NCBI RefSeq assembly: GCF_016925535.1
Contig: NZ_CP070496.1
Coordinates: 1,302,001 to 1,366,000 of the forward strand
Reading direction: 5' to 3'
From: Natronoglycomyces albus
Lineage (GTDB): Bacteria > Actinomycetota > Actinomycetes > Mycobacteriales > Micromonosporaceae
DNA length: 64,000 bases
How positions within the stretch are numbered: the first letter of the stretch is position 1; the number at the start of each line of letters is the position of its first letter. The notes beneath the pieces were generated by a model. It made no database searches. It was not told the origin of the DNA and saw only the letters and a list, made by a program, of their open reading frames with translations. Position numbers and translations under genes: made by a program. This document shows positions 1 to 9,102 of the stretch, piece after piece.

Positions 1-884
1 TCCCGGTTGCCGATGGGACTGGGAAGCGTATCGATCTTGAAGGCTTTGCGCAGGTCCTGAAACGCGCGTTCGGTGATCGGCCCCCAAATCCGGTCGATGT
101 CGATGTTGCGATTGATGCCCAACAAGCGGGCCGAGACCTGCACGAGGGTTACATCGGTGCGCGCATTGGGTTCGTTGCGAAACGCCAGCCGCGTCGTCGA
201 GCCGGCATTGTCGAAGTGAATGTGATTGCCGTGGGTCCCATCAGTGTCGTGCCAGCCGTTGAGAACCACGCGGAAGTATTGGCGGCACGAAGCCATCACC
301 CCTAGGTAACGACGCCGATGTCCCCGCGATTGTCCGGGGCGCCAATGCCGATTCATGTCGACGCGCAAATTGCCGGTGCCATTGATACGCGTCAGATCGA
401 ACGCCGAACCCGTCCCATGTTGTCCGGATGTGCACGCGAACGTTCCCGCGCTTCCCACCCAGTCGATATTCTCCGATCGCACATCCCGCACCACCTGGTT
501 GAGATACTTCGCCCAGTCATTGCACAGCCCTTTGAAGTTTCCGTTGAAGGGAAATGTCGTCACGTTCGGATGGCTGCCCAACGCGGGCTTGTCTGCCAAG
601 TTCGGTCCCTGATACCCGGTGCGATACCGCAGCTTGCACGAAGACACCCCTACCCAATTCCATTGGCCGGAGGGACGAGCGCACTCGGCGAACGACTCTT
701 CGGTTCTGCAAGCGACGGTGAACTCCGCGTCCGCGAGGTCGGTGTGTGCCATTGCGGAGGGCCCCCACGTCATCGACGTGGCACCGGCGGTGAGACCGGC
801 CAACCCGGCGCGCAGAAACGTGCGGCGGCCCAGACGGGTGGTTTGCCTCCGATGCGGAGAAGGCGAGGGTTGCTGATGCGACAT
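1..884 (-). CDS. Tat-exported extensin/M15-like protein (3' end outside window)
   Basis: An open frame starts at ATG 882-884, with a GGAAGGA-like ribosome site just upstream, and runs off the left edge after 294 codons. Residues 19-46 form a twin-arginine signal (GRRTFLRAG followed by a hydrophobic stretch and AMA), so the folded protein should be exported. The mature part has several Cys residues, the motif GQHGTGSAFD (His156, Asp163) and NHIHFD (His221, His223). That H...D...HxH arrangement is typical of zinc-binding extensin-like or M15 peptidases. Residues about 243-283 resemble a peptidoglycan-binding repeat (DVTLVQ...WGPITERAFQDL). A cell-wall role outside the membrane is inferred; catalysis is unproven. 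The C-terminus is missing. Confidence 0.75.
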   Translation of the reverse strand, partial: MSHQQPSPSPHRRQTTRLGRRTFLRAGLAGLTAGATSMTWGPSAMAHTDLADAEFTVACRTEESFAECARPSGQWNWVGVSSCKLRYRTGYQGPNLADKPALGSHPNVTTFPFNGNFKGLCNDWAKYLNQVVRDVRSENIDWVGSAGTFACTSGQHGTGSAFDLTRINGTGNLRVDMNRHWRPGQSRGHRRRYLGVMASCRQYFRVVLNGWHDTDGTHGNHIHFDNAGSTTRLAFRNEPNARTDVTLVQVSARLLGINRNIDIDRIWGPITERAFQDLRKAFKIDTLPSPIGNR

Positions 885-1156
885 GAGGGAGGTCCTTCCG
901 ACGCTAGAGCGGCAGATGTGAGGCCCGCTGATCCAGAGGCTTGGAACAGCATCGGCGTGTTTCGCAGATTAATGCCTCACACGGGGGCAAAAAGCGTATT
1001 GCCGCGAATCCACCCAAAAGTACGAGCGTTGTCGATTCAGGCGTATAAGGGCCGGTCGTCGGCTAGGAACCGCTGCGGGGCGCTCGTTAGCGTCGCCATA
1101 TGTCAAGCGGTGGCGTTGGGCCTCACGACCTGGGCCGTAGCATGTTGGCAAGGAAG

Positions 1157-1213
1157 CGCATACGTATCAAGCCCTCTACCCCTGCCAGGGGAAGAGGGCT
1201 TGATACGTATGCG
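1157..1213. terminator. Long perfect hairpin between the Tat protein gene and the GNAT gene
   Basis: Arms 1157-1177 and 1193-1213 are perfectly complementary over 21 bp. The 15-nt loop holds a second small inverted repeat (CCCCT...AGGGG). It lies 10 nt past the 3' end of the GNAT gene on the minus strand, so it probably terminates that transcript. There is no T tract. The stem is unusually long for a terminator and contains the palindrome TACGTA. The rest of 885-1222 shows nothing recognisable. Confidence 0.6.
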
Positions 1214-1222
1214 TGGTCGGGT

Positions 1223-1765
1223 TTAGAGGCGCAGGCGGTAAGCGTGCAGGGTCACCGTTGGGATGGGCATCCAATCGCGCTCGGGCATGGTCTCGAAACC
1301 AAGTTTTTCGTATAGGGCGACCGCCTCGGCCGCCACGGCTGTGCGCACGTAGATCACCAGCTGATGGCAGTCGAGTTCTCGTGCCCTGTCGCAGACTGCT
1401 TGGACAAGTGCTCGACCCACTCCGCGCCGCTGCGCGGAGGTCGATACGGCTAGCATGCGAAACTCCAACTCCCCGGGTTGAGCCAGTTCGGAGAGTGGGC
1501 TATCCACTGGGCAGATGGTGACTGATCCGAGAACGTCGTTGCTGGTGGCGTCCACGGCCACGATGACCTCGGCCTTTTCGACGCGACCGGCCACGTCACG
1601 AAGTTCTTGTTCGTAAAAGCTGGCGGTGCCCTCCAACTGGCCCACAGCCCGATAAGCCTGTGTCACGACCTCGGCTATGGCTGCGTAGTCACCGGGTTCG
1701 GCGGGCCTGACCACGAGGCCCGAAGAGGGATAGGTGTCGATGTTGGTGGTGGGGTTGGTGGTCAT
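1223..1765 (-). CDS. GNAT family N-acetyltransferase
   Basis: This 180-residue protein is a single GNAT domain, the usual length for a stand-alone family member. The acetyl-CoA pyrophosphate-binding motif is visible as QRRGVGRALV near residues 112-121, preceded by the beta-strand EFRMLAV and followed by a C-terminal YEKLGFE segment typical of the fold. The ATG at 1763-1765 has GGAGG 5 nt upstream. It should transfer an acetyl group from acetyl-CoA to an amine, but the substrate cannot be read from sequence. It appears monocistronic: the next gene upstream ends 274 bp away and a strong hairpin follows. Confidence 0.85.
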   Translation of the reverse strand: MTTNPTTNIDTYPSSGLVVRPAEPGDYAAIAEVVTQAYRAVGQLEGTASFYEQELRDVAGRVEKAEVIVAVDATSNDVLGSVTICPVDSPLSELAQPGELEFRMLAVSTSAQRRGVGRALVQAVCDRARELDCHQLVIYVRTAVAAEAVALYEKLGFETMPERDWMPIPTVTLHAYRLRL

Positions 1766-1936
1766 GATTCCTCCAAATCACAGTGGCCCGATGGGCGGTG
1801 TAGCCCTCGGCTGGCCAGGGGGAGTGCCGCCAGCTGTCGCGAGGATTTACTCCTGCCACAGTAACGCCGCGAAGTGACGCTTCCTTGAGGTCACAGTGGC
1901 CTGTGTGACAGGGCTTGCCGCAAGCCTGGATAGGGA

Positions 1937-1969
1937 GGGGCCGCACCAGCGCTGAGCTGGCACGGCCCC
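1937..1969 (-). terminator. Probable terminator of the glnX-glnH-pknG-PP2C-FHA operon
   Basis: GGGGCCG (1937-1943) pairs with CGGCCCC (1963-1969), and CCAGC pairs with GCTGG inside it, separated by a symmetric CA/CA internal loop, with a 5-nt apical loop. It lies about 70 nt beyond the FHA gene stop on the minus strand. No T tract follows, as is common in actinobacteria. Confidence 0.5.
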
Positions 1970-2039
1970 CGTGACGTGTATTCGGTTGTGTATGTCAGTT
2001 CGCGTGACCGTGGTGACCGGTCAAACGCGGTCTGAAAAT

Positions 2040-3287
2040 CTAACCCTCGTAATGCAACGTTAGGCGGGTCCAGGCTCCCACGTGGAAGTAAGAGCCATCG
2101 CCCAGTGGCAACTGCGTGTGCGGCGGCACCGGGTCATCACCACCGTTGAGGAAAGTTCCATTGGATGAACCGGTGTCGGTGAGAATCCAAGTGCCGTCTG
2201 GCGCGGCCTGGAGACTCGCGTGTTGCGAACTCACCCCGGGATCGGAGGCTTCACCGGAGAGGTCGATCTCCGGCGCAGTGCCACGGCGCGCGTTATAGCG
2301 CCCAATGTTGACCTGTCCTTGGTCCAACGGGAATCGTCGCGGCTGGTAGTGAGCCGGAAACTCCAGTTGCGAGCCCTCTTCGGACGCGGCGACTTTGCCG
2401 AAAAAGGCGCGGTCGGCGGTGGCGACTAGGACCCATTGCAATCCCGTGCCACCGTGGCCGCCCCCTGGTTGGCCCGGAGCTTGACCCGGTGGCGGGAATG
2501 CCGCTGCGGGGTCATTGGGCGACGCGTCGGGAATCGAGTAGCCCGGCATCTGCTGTGGGGGCCCAGGTGGGGCTGACATGGGCTGCCCGGGCTGGAACGG
2601 AGCCGAAGGCACCCCAGGTGGCATGTGCGGCGGCGCGGACGTTGGTGGAGCTGACATGTAGGCAGCCGGAGCGCCCGAAGCAGGCTGATTGGGATCGTAG
2701 CCCCCACCTTGCTGCCCGTAGGGGTCAGCTTGGCCGGGATATCCACCTTGACCCTGGTCGTAGCCGCCTGGTTGGAAAGGCGGCTGGCTGGGTTGGTACC
2801 CACCCGGGGCGGCCTGATTGGGGTCGTACCCACCGCCTTGCTGACCATAGGGGTCTGCGGGCCCTGGGGGGAAGGGAGGTTGGCTGGGTTGATACCCGCC
2901 CCCTTGCTGGCCATAAGGGTCCTGGCTGGGAGGGTACTGCTGGCCTTGGTCGTAGCCGCCGGGCTGGGAGTGACCATAGGGGTCACTGCCACCTGGTGCG
3001 CCGTGCTCGTACCCACCGCCAGGGGCGAAGGGGGGCTGCTGGCCTTGGTCGTAGCCACCCGGTGGCGGGAAGGGTGGCTGGCCTCCTTGGGGGTAGCCAC
3101 CGGGCTGTTGCCCTTGGTCAAACCCGCCTGGGGAAGGTGGGAATGGAGGTTGTCCACCGCCTTGGAAGTTCTGGTTGGGGGCACCGCACTGTTCGCAGAA
3201 TTGTCCTGCGGGGAAGTACCCACACGCGCACGGCGGCCCACCGGGCGGTGGTGCTCCGCCTCCAGGCTGCGGCGGTTGGTAGTTCAT
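2040..3287 (-). CDS. FHA-domain protein with zinc ribbon and GYQP-rich linker
   Basis: 415 residues. Residues 20-34 hold a CxC...CxxC cluster (Cys20, 22, 31, 34), a probable zinc ribbon. Residues about 40-300 are low-complexity Gly/Tyr/Gln/Pro sequence with repeated GGYDQGQ units and three copies of [10 protein letters not shown]. Residues about 325-412 are an FHA domain, with the phosphothreonine-binding signature NIGR...SSQHASL...[12 protein letters not shown] domains read phosphothreonine, so the protein is a likely target or effector of PknG in the same operon. Mycobacterial PknG acts on the FHA protein GarA, but the GarA ETTS-type phosphosite is not seen here. The start overlaps the PP2C stop by 4 nt (ATGA). 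Confidence 0.9.
   Translation of the reverse strand: MNYQPPQPGGGAPPPGGPPCACGYFPAGQFCEQCGAPNQNFQGGGQPPFPPSPGGFDQGQQPGGYPQGGQPPFPPPGGYDQGQQPPFAPGGGYEHGAPGGSDPYGHSQPGGYDQGQQYPPSQDPYGQQGGGYQPSQPPFPPGPADPYGQQGGGYDPNQAAPGGYQPSQPPFQPGGYDQGQGGYPGQADPYGQQGGGYDPNQPASGAPAAYMSAPPTSAPPHMPPGVPSAPFQPGQPMSAPPGPPQQMPGYSIPDASPNDPAAAFPPPGQAPGQPGGGHGGTGLQWVLVATADRAFFGKVAASEEGSQLEFPAHYQPRRFPLDQGQVNIGRYNARRGTAPEIDLSGEASDPGVSSQHASLQAAPDGTWILTDTGSSNGTFLNGGDDPVPPHTQLPLGDGSYFHVGAWTRLTLHYEG
2440..3170 (-). repeat. Degenerate tandem repeats encoding the GYQP-rich region
   Basis: Inside the FHA gene the DNA repeats imperfect units encoding GGYDQGQ and [10 protein letters not shown]. Copies are close but not identical at the nucleotide level. 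The translation stays in frame throughout, so this is a protein repeat, not an assembly artefact. Such regions change length easily by slippage or recombination. Confidence 0.75.
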
Positions 3288-4324
3288 GTCGTGCCCCCTC
3301 CAAGCAATTCTGTGAAGTCTTTCTTGCGGCCCATTCCCAGCTTGGCCGTAAAGTCGTATTCTTCCTCGTCAGCTTCCGACTTGGCGGGAGCCGAGGTAGC
3401 GCCGCCAACCACTGGTGGGTTGAAGCGGGTTATGGCGACGCTGATGTTATCGGCACCACCATAGTCGCAGGCTTGCTGTGTCAACGCTACCGCCATTTGC
3501 CCAACTGTGCCGTCCGGGAGTGGACGCAGGTCGTCAGGGGAGTCCATGTAACGCGACAATCCATCACTGCACACCACGATATGGCCAGAGTCGGGAATGT
3601 AGCGGGCCAGATTCGGTTGCAACGACGGCGCATCCGATCCTAGCCAGGCCAACAAAGCCTTCGCATACGGGCTGCGGTATCGCTCGTCGCTTTCGTCGAC
3701 ACCGTGATATTCCAGCCGAGCCGCGATGGTGTCGTCAACTGTGAGACACATTGAATCGTCGTCGCCGACCCAGTAGGCGCGTGAGTCGCCCACCCAACAG
3801 ATGACGACCTCGGTGTCGTCGACGATTGCCGAGACATAGGTGCTCGACGGTGGAGACTGCGGGTACTGCGCGCCAACGGTGGCCACCGCCGTGTGCGCGG
3901 CGTTGACGCCACGCCGGGAGGCCTTTTCCATGTTCTCGCCGTCCTTGAGCGCTTGTTCGATTTCGGTTACCGCCGCTTCGGCTCCGGCCAGCGCGGCACG
4001 TTCGGAGTCCGTCGCGTTGGACACGCCGTCACAAATGACGGCAATGCGCCGTCCCCCGACCGCGCCGATGGCGACCGCGTCTTGGTTGTAGTGGTGACGC
4101 TTGCCCACATCTGTGGCGGCGGCGATCACCGACAGGTCGAGTTCGACGTGGTCGCCGGAGCCTCCAGGGTGGTCGGCGTTGGTTTCGGTGGCTGCGGAGG
4201 ACTTCCACGTGTGATCGGTGGCCTGGACGCCTTCGTCGAGGTCTCCTCCGCAGACTTCGCAGTAGCGTCCGAACTCGGCCGGAAGTGCGCACTCGGTGCA
4301 CTTCTTCAAGGTGGTGGTTGGCAT
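3284..4324 (-). CDS. PP2C-type Ser/Thr protein phosphatase with N-terminal zinc ribbon
   Basis: 346 residues. Cys9, Cys12, Cys22 and Cys25 form a CxxC...CxxC ribbon before the catalytic domain. From about residue 65 the PP2C motifs follow in order: [39 protein letters not shown] and [10 protein letters not shown]. The metal-binding Asp residues are all present, so a Mn/Mg-dependent phosphatase is expected. It lacks membrane segments and should be cytosolic. It lies 23 nt after pknG and overlaps the FHA gene by ATGA, which argues that kinase, phosphatase and phosphothreonine reader are made together. The ATG has GGAG 7 nt upstream. Confidence 0.92.
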   Translation of the reverse strand: MPTTTLKKCTECALPAEFGRYCEVCGGDLDEGVQATDHTWKSSAATETNADHPGGSGDHVELDLSVIAAATDVGKRHHYNQDAVAIGAVGGRRIAVICDGVSNATDSERAALAGAEAAVTEIEQALKDGENMEKASRRGVNAAHTAVATVGAQYPQSPPSSTYVSAIVDDTEVVICWVGDSRAYWVGDDDSMCLTVDDTIAARLEYHGVDESDERYRSPYAKALLAWLGSDAPSLQPNLARYIPDSGHIVVCSDGLSRYMDSPDDLRPLPDGTVGQMAVALTQQACDYGGADNISVAITRFNPPVVGGATSAPAKSEADEEEYDFTAKLGMGRKKDFTELLGGGTT

Positions 4325-4347
4325 GCTGGCTCCAGTTGCGCTTCTGG

Positions 4348-6546
4348 CTAGAACGTGGTGCGGGGGCGGTGCAGGTTGGCCTGATCGATATAGAAGATCT
4401 GGTCTTCCTTTTTGTCGCAGGTGTAGGCCAGCCGCCGGTAGGACTTCTCCAGTGCGAACCTCAGGTCGCGTTCGGTCAGCGGGTGGTCGAACAGGGTAAT
4501 CCCGCTGTGATGTTGTGGCCCGTATTGGTTGACCAGCGTGAGGGCGTAGGCCAGGAGCCGAGTGGACACGAGGTGGTGGCGACGAGGCTCCAGGTTTAGT
4601 GAGGCGATGCGCGCGGCCATGTGGCGTAGGTCGTTGAACCCGGGCGGATTGGTACGGCTGTGCAGGGAAATCTGGATAGCGGCCGTCTGCGCGACACCGT
4701 ATTGGTTTGAGGTCTCAGGCACCTCCAACAGCGTTTCGATCGCCGCTGGCGTGTCGCCCATGGCGTCCAGGAGGCGAGCTTTGCCGTAGGCGGCCGAGAC
4801 GAACCGACGATCGCATTGCCAGATGCGTTGGTAGTAGGGGAGAGCCAAGTCGCCTCGGCCGATGAGTTCGGCGCAGGCGGCTAGTGCCAGTCGGGGCGCC
4901 AGTTCTCCGGGCAGGTGCGAGTACACGGCGTCGAAGTGAGCACCGGCGTTGGCGAAGTCCCCAGAGAGCAAACAAATGATGCCGCGCAGCCAGGAGTGCT
5001 GCCAGGCGTATCCGTGGTGATGCAAGCTCTGATCGAGGGCGCCGGTTGCGTTGTGGAGGTCCCCGGCGCTGATGAGAGTGGTGACTCGCCGCAATTGGAC
5101 TTCGAGCGACGGCTCGGGCGCGGAGTTGAGTTCCGCCATGATTCCGGTGACATCGGTGGCCGACATCGAGTTCAGGAATGCCGCGCTGGGGTCCGAGGGA
5201 TCAAGCATCGGCTCGGGCAGGGCATGGGCGATGTCGAAGGCTCGCCCCACGGAGGAGGAATCGGCATCGGTGTCGGGGACTCCGAATGTGGATTGTTCGA
5301 CGGTGAACATGGTCGAGGGAGCCATGAGCGGCTGACCGGACTCGACCGATTGAACTTCGCCGAGGATGCCCTGCACTTGAGCTCGCATCTCGCCAGCGCT
5401 TTGAAAGCGCATTCCTGGCTCGGAGTTGCAGGCCCGCAGCAAGAGGCGATGGAATGAGGCGTGCTCTGCGAACAGAGGTGCCTTTTCTGGGGAGGGAAGG
5501 CTCTCTCGATACTCTCCGGTGAAACCTTTGAAGTCCAGTGCCATGACCGCCATCGAACGTCCGATGGTGTATAGGTCCGAACTAATCGAGGGCCCGACGG
5601 TGAGCACTTCGTCATTGGGCACCGAGTACCCGGGTGTGCCATAGACCGCTGAGTCGAGATCGTCGATGCGGCGCACCGCACCCAGGTCGATCAACTTTAG
5701 CCACGTCTCGACGTGAATGATGTTGTCGGGCTTGAAATCACAGAAGAGCAGGTTGCGGTCGTGCAGGTACTCGAACGCTGGCAGCATCTCGATGGTGTAG
5801 GTGAGCACCTGTGACAACGGCAGCGGTTGTTTGTCGCCGTTTTCGTCCACGTAGTTGTCGCGGAGGGCTTTGAGCGATTGCCCCGCGATGTACTCCATGA
5901 CGATGTAGCTTTGTGGGTCGCCAGTGCGGGGATCTGGCTCGGTGACGAAGTCGAAGATGTTGACGATGTTGGGGTGGTCGATGCCCACGAGGAATCGGCG
6001 CTCATTGACCGCCGATTCCAGAGCGTCCTCGTCCGAGGAGTTGATGAGGCCCTTGAGAACGACCCACCGTTCGGTTCCGTCGTCTTGGAAGTTGCGGTCG
6101 TTGGCCAGATAGATCCATCCCAGTCCACCGTGGGCGATCGCGCCGAGAATCTGGTATCGATTGGCGAGGACATCGCCGGGGCCTAGCGCCGGGGTGAACC
6201 AATATTGGGCGCGGCAGTAGGGACAATAGCCGGTGACTTGGCCGTCGCGCCCCGCTTGTGGGCGTCCGACGGGTTTGGCGCAGGAACCACAGAACCGCTT
6301 GTTTTCGGAAACGGCGGGGTTTTCCACCACGGCGGTGGAGGGGTCTCTTGGTTCCACTGGGGGCAGCTCACGCATGCCGCCACGTTGGCGACGGCTGCGG
6401 CCGGTGGTGCGGGAGACGGGGCCCGATAGCGCCCCCGAGACCGGTGAACTGGTGGCTCCGGCTACAGGTTGGTGGCGTTTGCCCAGGCGGTAGGTGTGCG
6501 GTGGCTCTGATACCGGTTGGGAGAGGGCCTGGTGAATGTCGTTCAT
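4348..6546 (-). CDS. pknG: PknG-type serine/threonine protein kinase
   Basis: 732 residues with the PknG architecture. Residues 1-80 are a disordered Thr/Ser-rich tail. Cys86, Cys89, Cys108 and Cys111 form the rubredoxin-like metal site. Residues about 130-390 are the kinase domain, with IAHGGLGWIYLA, the ATP-binding Lys165 (VVLKG), catalytic FCDFKPDN (Asp270) and IDLG (Asp287). Residues after about 480 are TPR-like helices. In mycobacteria PknG senses amino acids through GlnH/GlnX and controls 2-oxoglutarate/glutamate flux. Here glnH ends 9 nt upstream, preserving that pairing. The ATG has GGAG close upstream. No transmembrane segment is present. Confidence 0.96.
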   Translation of the reverse strand: MNDIHQALSQPVSEPPHTYRLGKRHQPVAGATSSPVSGALSGPVSRTTGRSRRQRGGMRELPPVEPRDPSTAVVENPAVSENKRFCGSCAKPVGRPQAGRDGQVTGYCPYCRAQYWFTPALGPGDVLANRYQILGAIAHGGLGWIYLANDRNFQDDGTERWVVLKGLINSSDEDALESAVNERRFLVGIDHPNIVNIFDFVTEPDPRTGDPQSYIVMEYIAGQSLKALRDNYVDENGDKQPLPLSQVLTYTIEMLPAFEYLHDRNLLFCDFKPDNIIHVETWLKLIDLGAVRRIDDLDSAVYGTPGYSVPNDEVLTVGPSISSDLYTIGRSMAVMALDFKGFTGEYRESLPSPEKAPLFAEHASFHRLLLRACNSEPGMRFQSAGEMRAQVQGILGEVQSVESGQPLMAPSTMFTVEQSTFGVPDTDADSSSVGRAFDIAHALPEPMLDPSDPSAAFLNSMSATDVTGIMAELNSAPEPSLEVQLRRVTTLISAGDLHNATGALDQSLHHHGYAWQHSWLRGIICLLSGDFANAGAHFDAVYSHLPGELAPRLALAACAELIGRGDLALPYYQRIWQCDRRFVSAAYGKARLLDAMGDTPAAIETLLEVPETSNQYGVAQTAAIQISLHSRTNPPGFNDLRHMAARIASLNLEPRRHHLVSTRLLAYALTLVNQYGPQHHSGITLFDHPLTERDLRFALEKSYRRLAYTCDKKEDQIFYIDQANLHRPRTTF

Positions 6547-6555
6547 GGCTGCTCC

Positions 6556-7554
6556 CTAGTCTCGGTACTGCGGTTGGGGTGCTTGGGCGGGGCCGAGAGC
6601 CTCAGCTAGCCACTCGTCGTAAATGTCATCCCAGGTGCCGTCGTCGCGCATGTCTTCGAGGATTCCGTTGATGTAGCGCACGAGGTCTTCGTTTCCCTGC
6701 GCGACGGCCACTCCGTAGGGCTCGTCGGAGAAGGGCTCACCGACGACTTCCAAGTAAGGGTCTTGGATGGCCATTCCGGCCAGGATCGTGTTGTCGGTGG
6801 TTATGGCGTCAACCATGCCTTGCTGCACCATGAACATGCAATCGCCCCAGTCAGGGGCGGCGACGGGCTGGGCATTGGTCGCACCGAGGCGGTCGATCGA
6901 GGTGGAACCGGGGGAGGAGCATACCCGGTGGTCGTTGGTGAGGTCCGACAGATCCTCGATCCCGGAGTCTCGGGTGACGAGCAACTGTTGTCCAGCGGTG
7001 AAATATTCTGAGGAGAACAGGACGTTTTCCCAGCGTGCGCAGTTCATGGTCATGGTGCGTACGACGATGTCGACCTCTCCGTTTTGCAAGGCGCTCTCAC
7101 GTTCGTCGGAGGTCATGGTCACGAAGGTGATGTTGTCACGGTGCCCCATGATGTCGTCGGCGATGGCGCGGGCTATCTCGATGTCAAACCCTTCCAGTGA
7201 CCCAGTCTCGGGATCGCGGAATCCCATCAGATACGTAGTTTGGTCCACCCCAACGGTCAAGGTGTTGTCGCGAATGAGGGCTGAACGCGCATCTCCGGCG
7301 GTGAGGCCCGAGGAGGGGCTGAAGGATTCGCGCGCACCGCACGGGTCGTCCTCGGTCGGGGGCTCGCCCAGCTCGGGACTGAAGTCGGCCCCTTGCGGAA
7401 TTGGGAGTGGGACGTCGATCTCCGGCGGTGAGGTGGTCTCGACACTGGCGCACGAGACGGCGGCGATCGCGCAGATGGCGGTGAGGGCCACCAGGCTCCG
7501 CAGTCGGCGACTTCCACCTCGGTTATTCACACGTGCTTTCATGGATTGCCTCAT
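6556..7554 (-). CDS. glnH: Amino-acid-binding lipoprotein GlnH (PknG sensory partner)
   Basis: 332 residues from the ATG at 7552-7554, which overlaps the glnX stop as ATGA; a second ATG at 7540-7542 is possible. Residues 16-35 are a lipoprotein signal with lipobox AVSC (Cys35). The rest is a family 3 solute-binding protein (LTVGVDQTTYLMGF...LEGFDIEIARAIADDI), the type that binds glutamate, glutamine or aspartate outside the membrane. No ABC permease or ATPase lies nearby. As in the mycobacterial glnX-glnH-pknG set, it more likely reports ligand to the membrane protein GlnX than imports it. Confidence 0.92.
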   Translation of the reverse strand: MRQSMKARVNNRGGSRRLRSLVALTAICAIAAVSCASVETTSPPEIDVPLPIPQGADFSPELGEPPTEDDPCGARESFSPSSGLTAGDARSALIRDNTLTVGVDQTTYLMGFRDPETGSLEGFDIEIARAIADDIMGHRDNITFVTMTSDERESALQNGEVDIVVRTMTMNCARWENVLFSSEYFTAGQQLLVTRDSGIEDLSDLTNDHRVCSSPGSTSIDRLGATNAQPVAAPDWGDCMFMVQQGMVDAITTDNTILAGMAIQDPYLEVVGEPFSDEPYGVAVAQGNEDLVRYINGILEDMRDDGTWDDIYDEWLAEALGPAQAPQPQYRD

Positions 7555-9002
7555 AGGTGATACTCCGCGATGCGGACCTGAATGCCTGCTGCGGCGGCGA
7601 ACAGCGCCAGCAGAGCGAAGACGGCGATGGCAATATGGGAGCCCCATAGCACCGTCTGTGCCGAGGCGGTGTGGTCATTGAAGGCATCCACGCTCAGGGC
7701 CGTCGCCTCGTTCATGGCGGTGTCGAATTGGTCGAAGATCGTATTGAGTGAGTCATCCTGTTCGCCGATGGAGGACTCGACCGCTTCTTGGTAGCTGCCT
7801 TGTTCGGATGTGGCGATGACATCGGCGCTGCGGGTCCCCCATTCCTCGGCGGCGTCCCGGGCCGTGGAGAGGGGAGCGGACATATCGCCCCCGTAGTCGT
7901 CTGTCAGCCGGTTCATCAGCCCCGAGCCGCCGTCGGGACCCAGTAGGAGTTCGAGCTGGCGATGGTAGTCCGCCAAATAGTCCCCGCCAGCACCGCGAGT
8001 GACCAAGAGCATCGCTTGGTCGGCTCGGGCCTGTTGTGCGGCGAGGTGGGCCTCGGAGAGTTCCCCCAGCGGCTTGGCGCCCTGCTCGTAGGACTGACCC
8101 ATGTGATGGGCTGACAGCAAACCGACGGTGAGTACCCAGGCGAGAACCGCCACGGTCGCTCCGGTCGCGCCGAGCAGCCCCTTGTTAAAGACGCGATTGG
8201 TGCGTTTGAACAGCCACACTTGCAGCCAAAGGAGAAACAGGAGTGCCGCGACTCCAGCGGCTACGGTGATCCATGGAAATCCGGTCGCGCTAGAACGGGA
8301 GTCGTTGACCGCGCCGGTCGCGTTGGCTTGCAGGTCCTGTGCGGCGGGCAGCATTTCGGTGCGCATCATCTGCGAGGCTTGTTGGAGATAGGTCCCACCG
8401 ACGGGCTGGCCGAGGCGATTGTATGAACGGGCGGAGTCGACCAGGCCGGTGTAGACGGGAAGATATGCGTTGACTCGGGCGATCAGTTCGGCGTCTTCGG
8501 CAGACTGGGCTCTCGAAGAGGCGCGCGAGAGTGCGAGCGAGGCGTCACGCAGAGCCGTGTGGTATTCCTCGCGCATCTGGGCGGATTCGGTGCCCCCGGC
8601 CAGGAATCCTGAGGAGGCGATGGCCTCGGCGTCGGACAGTGCCCGATACAAGTCCAGGGCGGCTACGGACAGCTGACCACTTTCCGAGGAAGTCTCGTCA
8701 ATGAAGCTCTGCTTGGCGAACATCGAAGTCACGCCGGATATGCCGGTGGTCGCGATGAGCAACAACGCGATAATCATGTATGTGCGCAGCTTAGCCGGGG
8801 TGTGCTTGGTGAGCGAAGCCAGTTTTCCGTTGAGCTTTCCCTCCGAGCCCGGGCTGACGGGGTTACTCTGAGTGACTGGCTGGGTGGGCGGGGCCTGTTG
8901 GGGCGGGGGACCACTAACCGGTGGGGCACTGACAGCGCCGGAAACACCGGGAGGGGCATGAAGTGACAAGGTAGCCTCACAATCAGACCGGGGGAACTTC
9001 AT
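7551..9002 (-). CDS. glnX: Membrane sensor GlnX
   Basis: About 483 residues from the ATG at 9000-9002. Four membrane segments are visible: one after a Pro-rich cytoplasmic N-terminus (YMIIALLLIATTGISGV), a pair in the middle (WITVAAGVAALLFLLWLQ and GATGATVAVLAWVLTVGLL), and one at the C-terminus. They leave two helical extracellular domains. This matches GlnX, the proposed relay between GlnH and PknG. The start is uncertain: GTG 9032 and a TTG at 8969 with GAGG upstream are alternatives, and none has a clearly superior ribosome site. It heads the minus-strand operon and is divergent from the deaminase gene. Confidence 0.88.
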   Translation of the reverse strand: MKFPRSDCEATLSLHAPPGVSGAVSAPPVSGPPPQQAPPTQPVTQSNPVSPGSEGKLNGKLASLTKHTPAKLRTYMIIALLLIATTGISGVTSMFAKQSFIDETSSESGQLSVAALDLYRALSDAEAIASSGFLAGGTESAQMREEYHTALRDASLALSRASSRAQSAEDAELIARVNAYLPVYTGLVDSARSYNRLGQPVGGTYLQQASQMMRTEMLPAAQDLQANATGAVNDSRSSATGFPWITVAAGVAALLFLLWLQVWLFKRTNRVFNKGLLGATGATVAVLAWVLTVGLLSAHHMGQSYEQGAKPLGELSEAHLAAQQARADQAMLLVTRGAGGDYLADYHRQLELLLGPDGGSGLMNRLTDDYGGDMSAPLSTARDAAEEWGTRSADVIATSEQGSYQEAVESSIGEQDDSLNTIFDQFDTAMNEATALSVDAFNDHTASAQTVLWGSHIAIAVFALLALFAAAAGIQVRIAEYHL

Positions 9003-9102
9003 GTTAGCGGGCTGGGGCAATGAAGGCGTCACCCTACCTAGCGGTATGCACTCCGAGGCAACCGCATTCCAGCAGCTACTTCAAGCAAGGTGGCCGACGA
9101 CC

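Noticed and set aside
318-1226. Long plus-strand frame opposite the Tat protein
   Set aside because: The opposite strand has a complete Tat signal, family motifs and a ribosome site; the plus frame has none of these and reflects GC-biased codons.
2489-3643. Plus-strand frames of about 380 and 250 codons opposite the FHA gene
   Set aside because: They arise from the repetitive Gly/Pro/Gln codons of the FHA protein read on the other strand; composition is Arg/Gly-rich with no domain.
9001-9102. Earlier starts (9001, 9046) for the deaminase
   Set aside because: They would overlap the divergent glnX start and leave no promoter space; the conserved domain starts after 9103.
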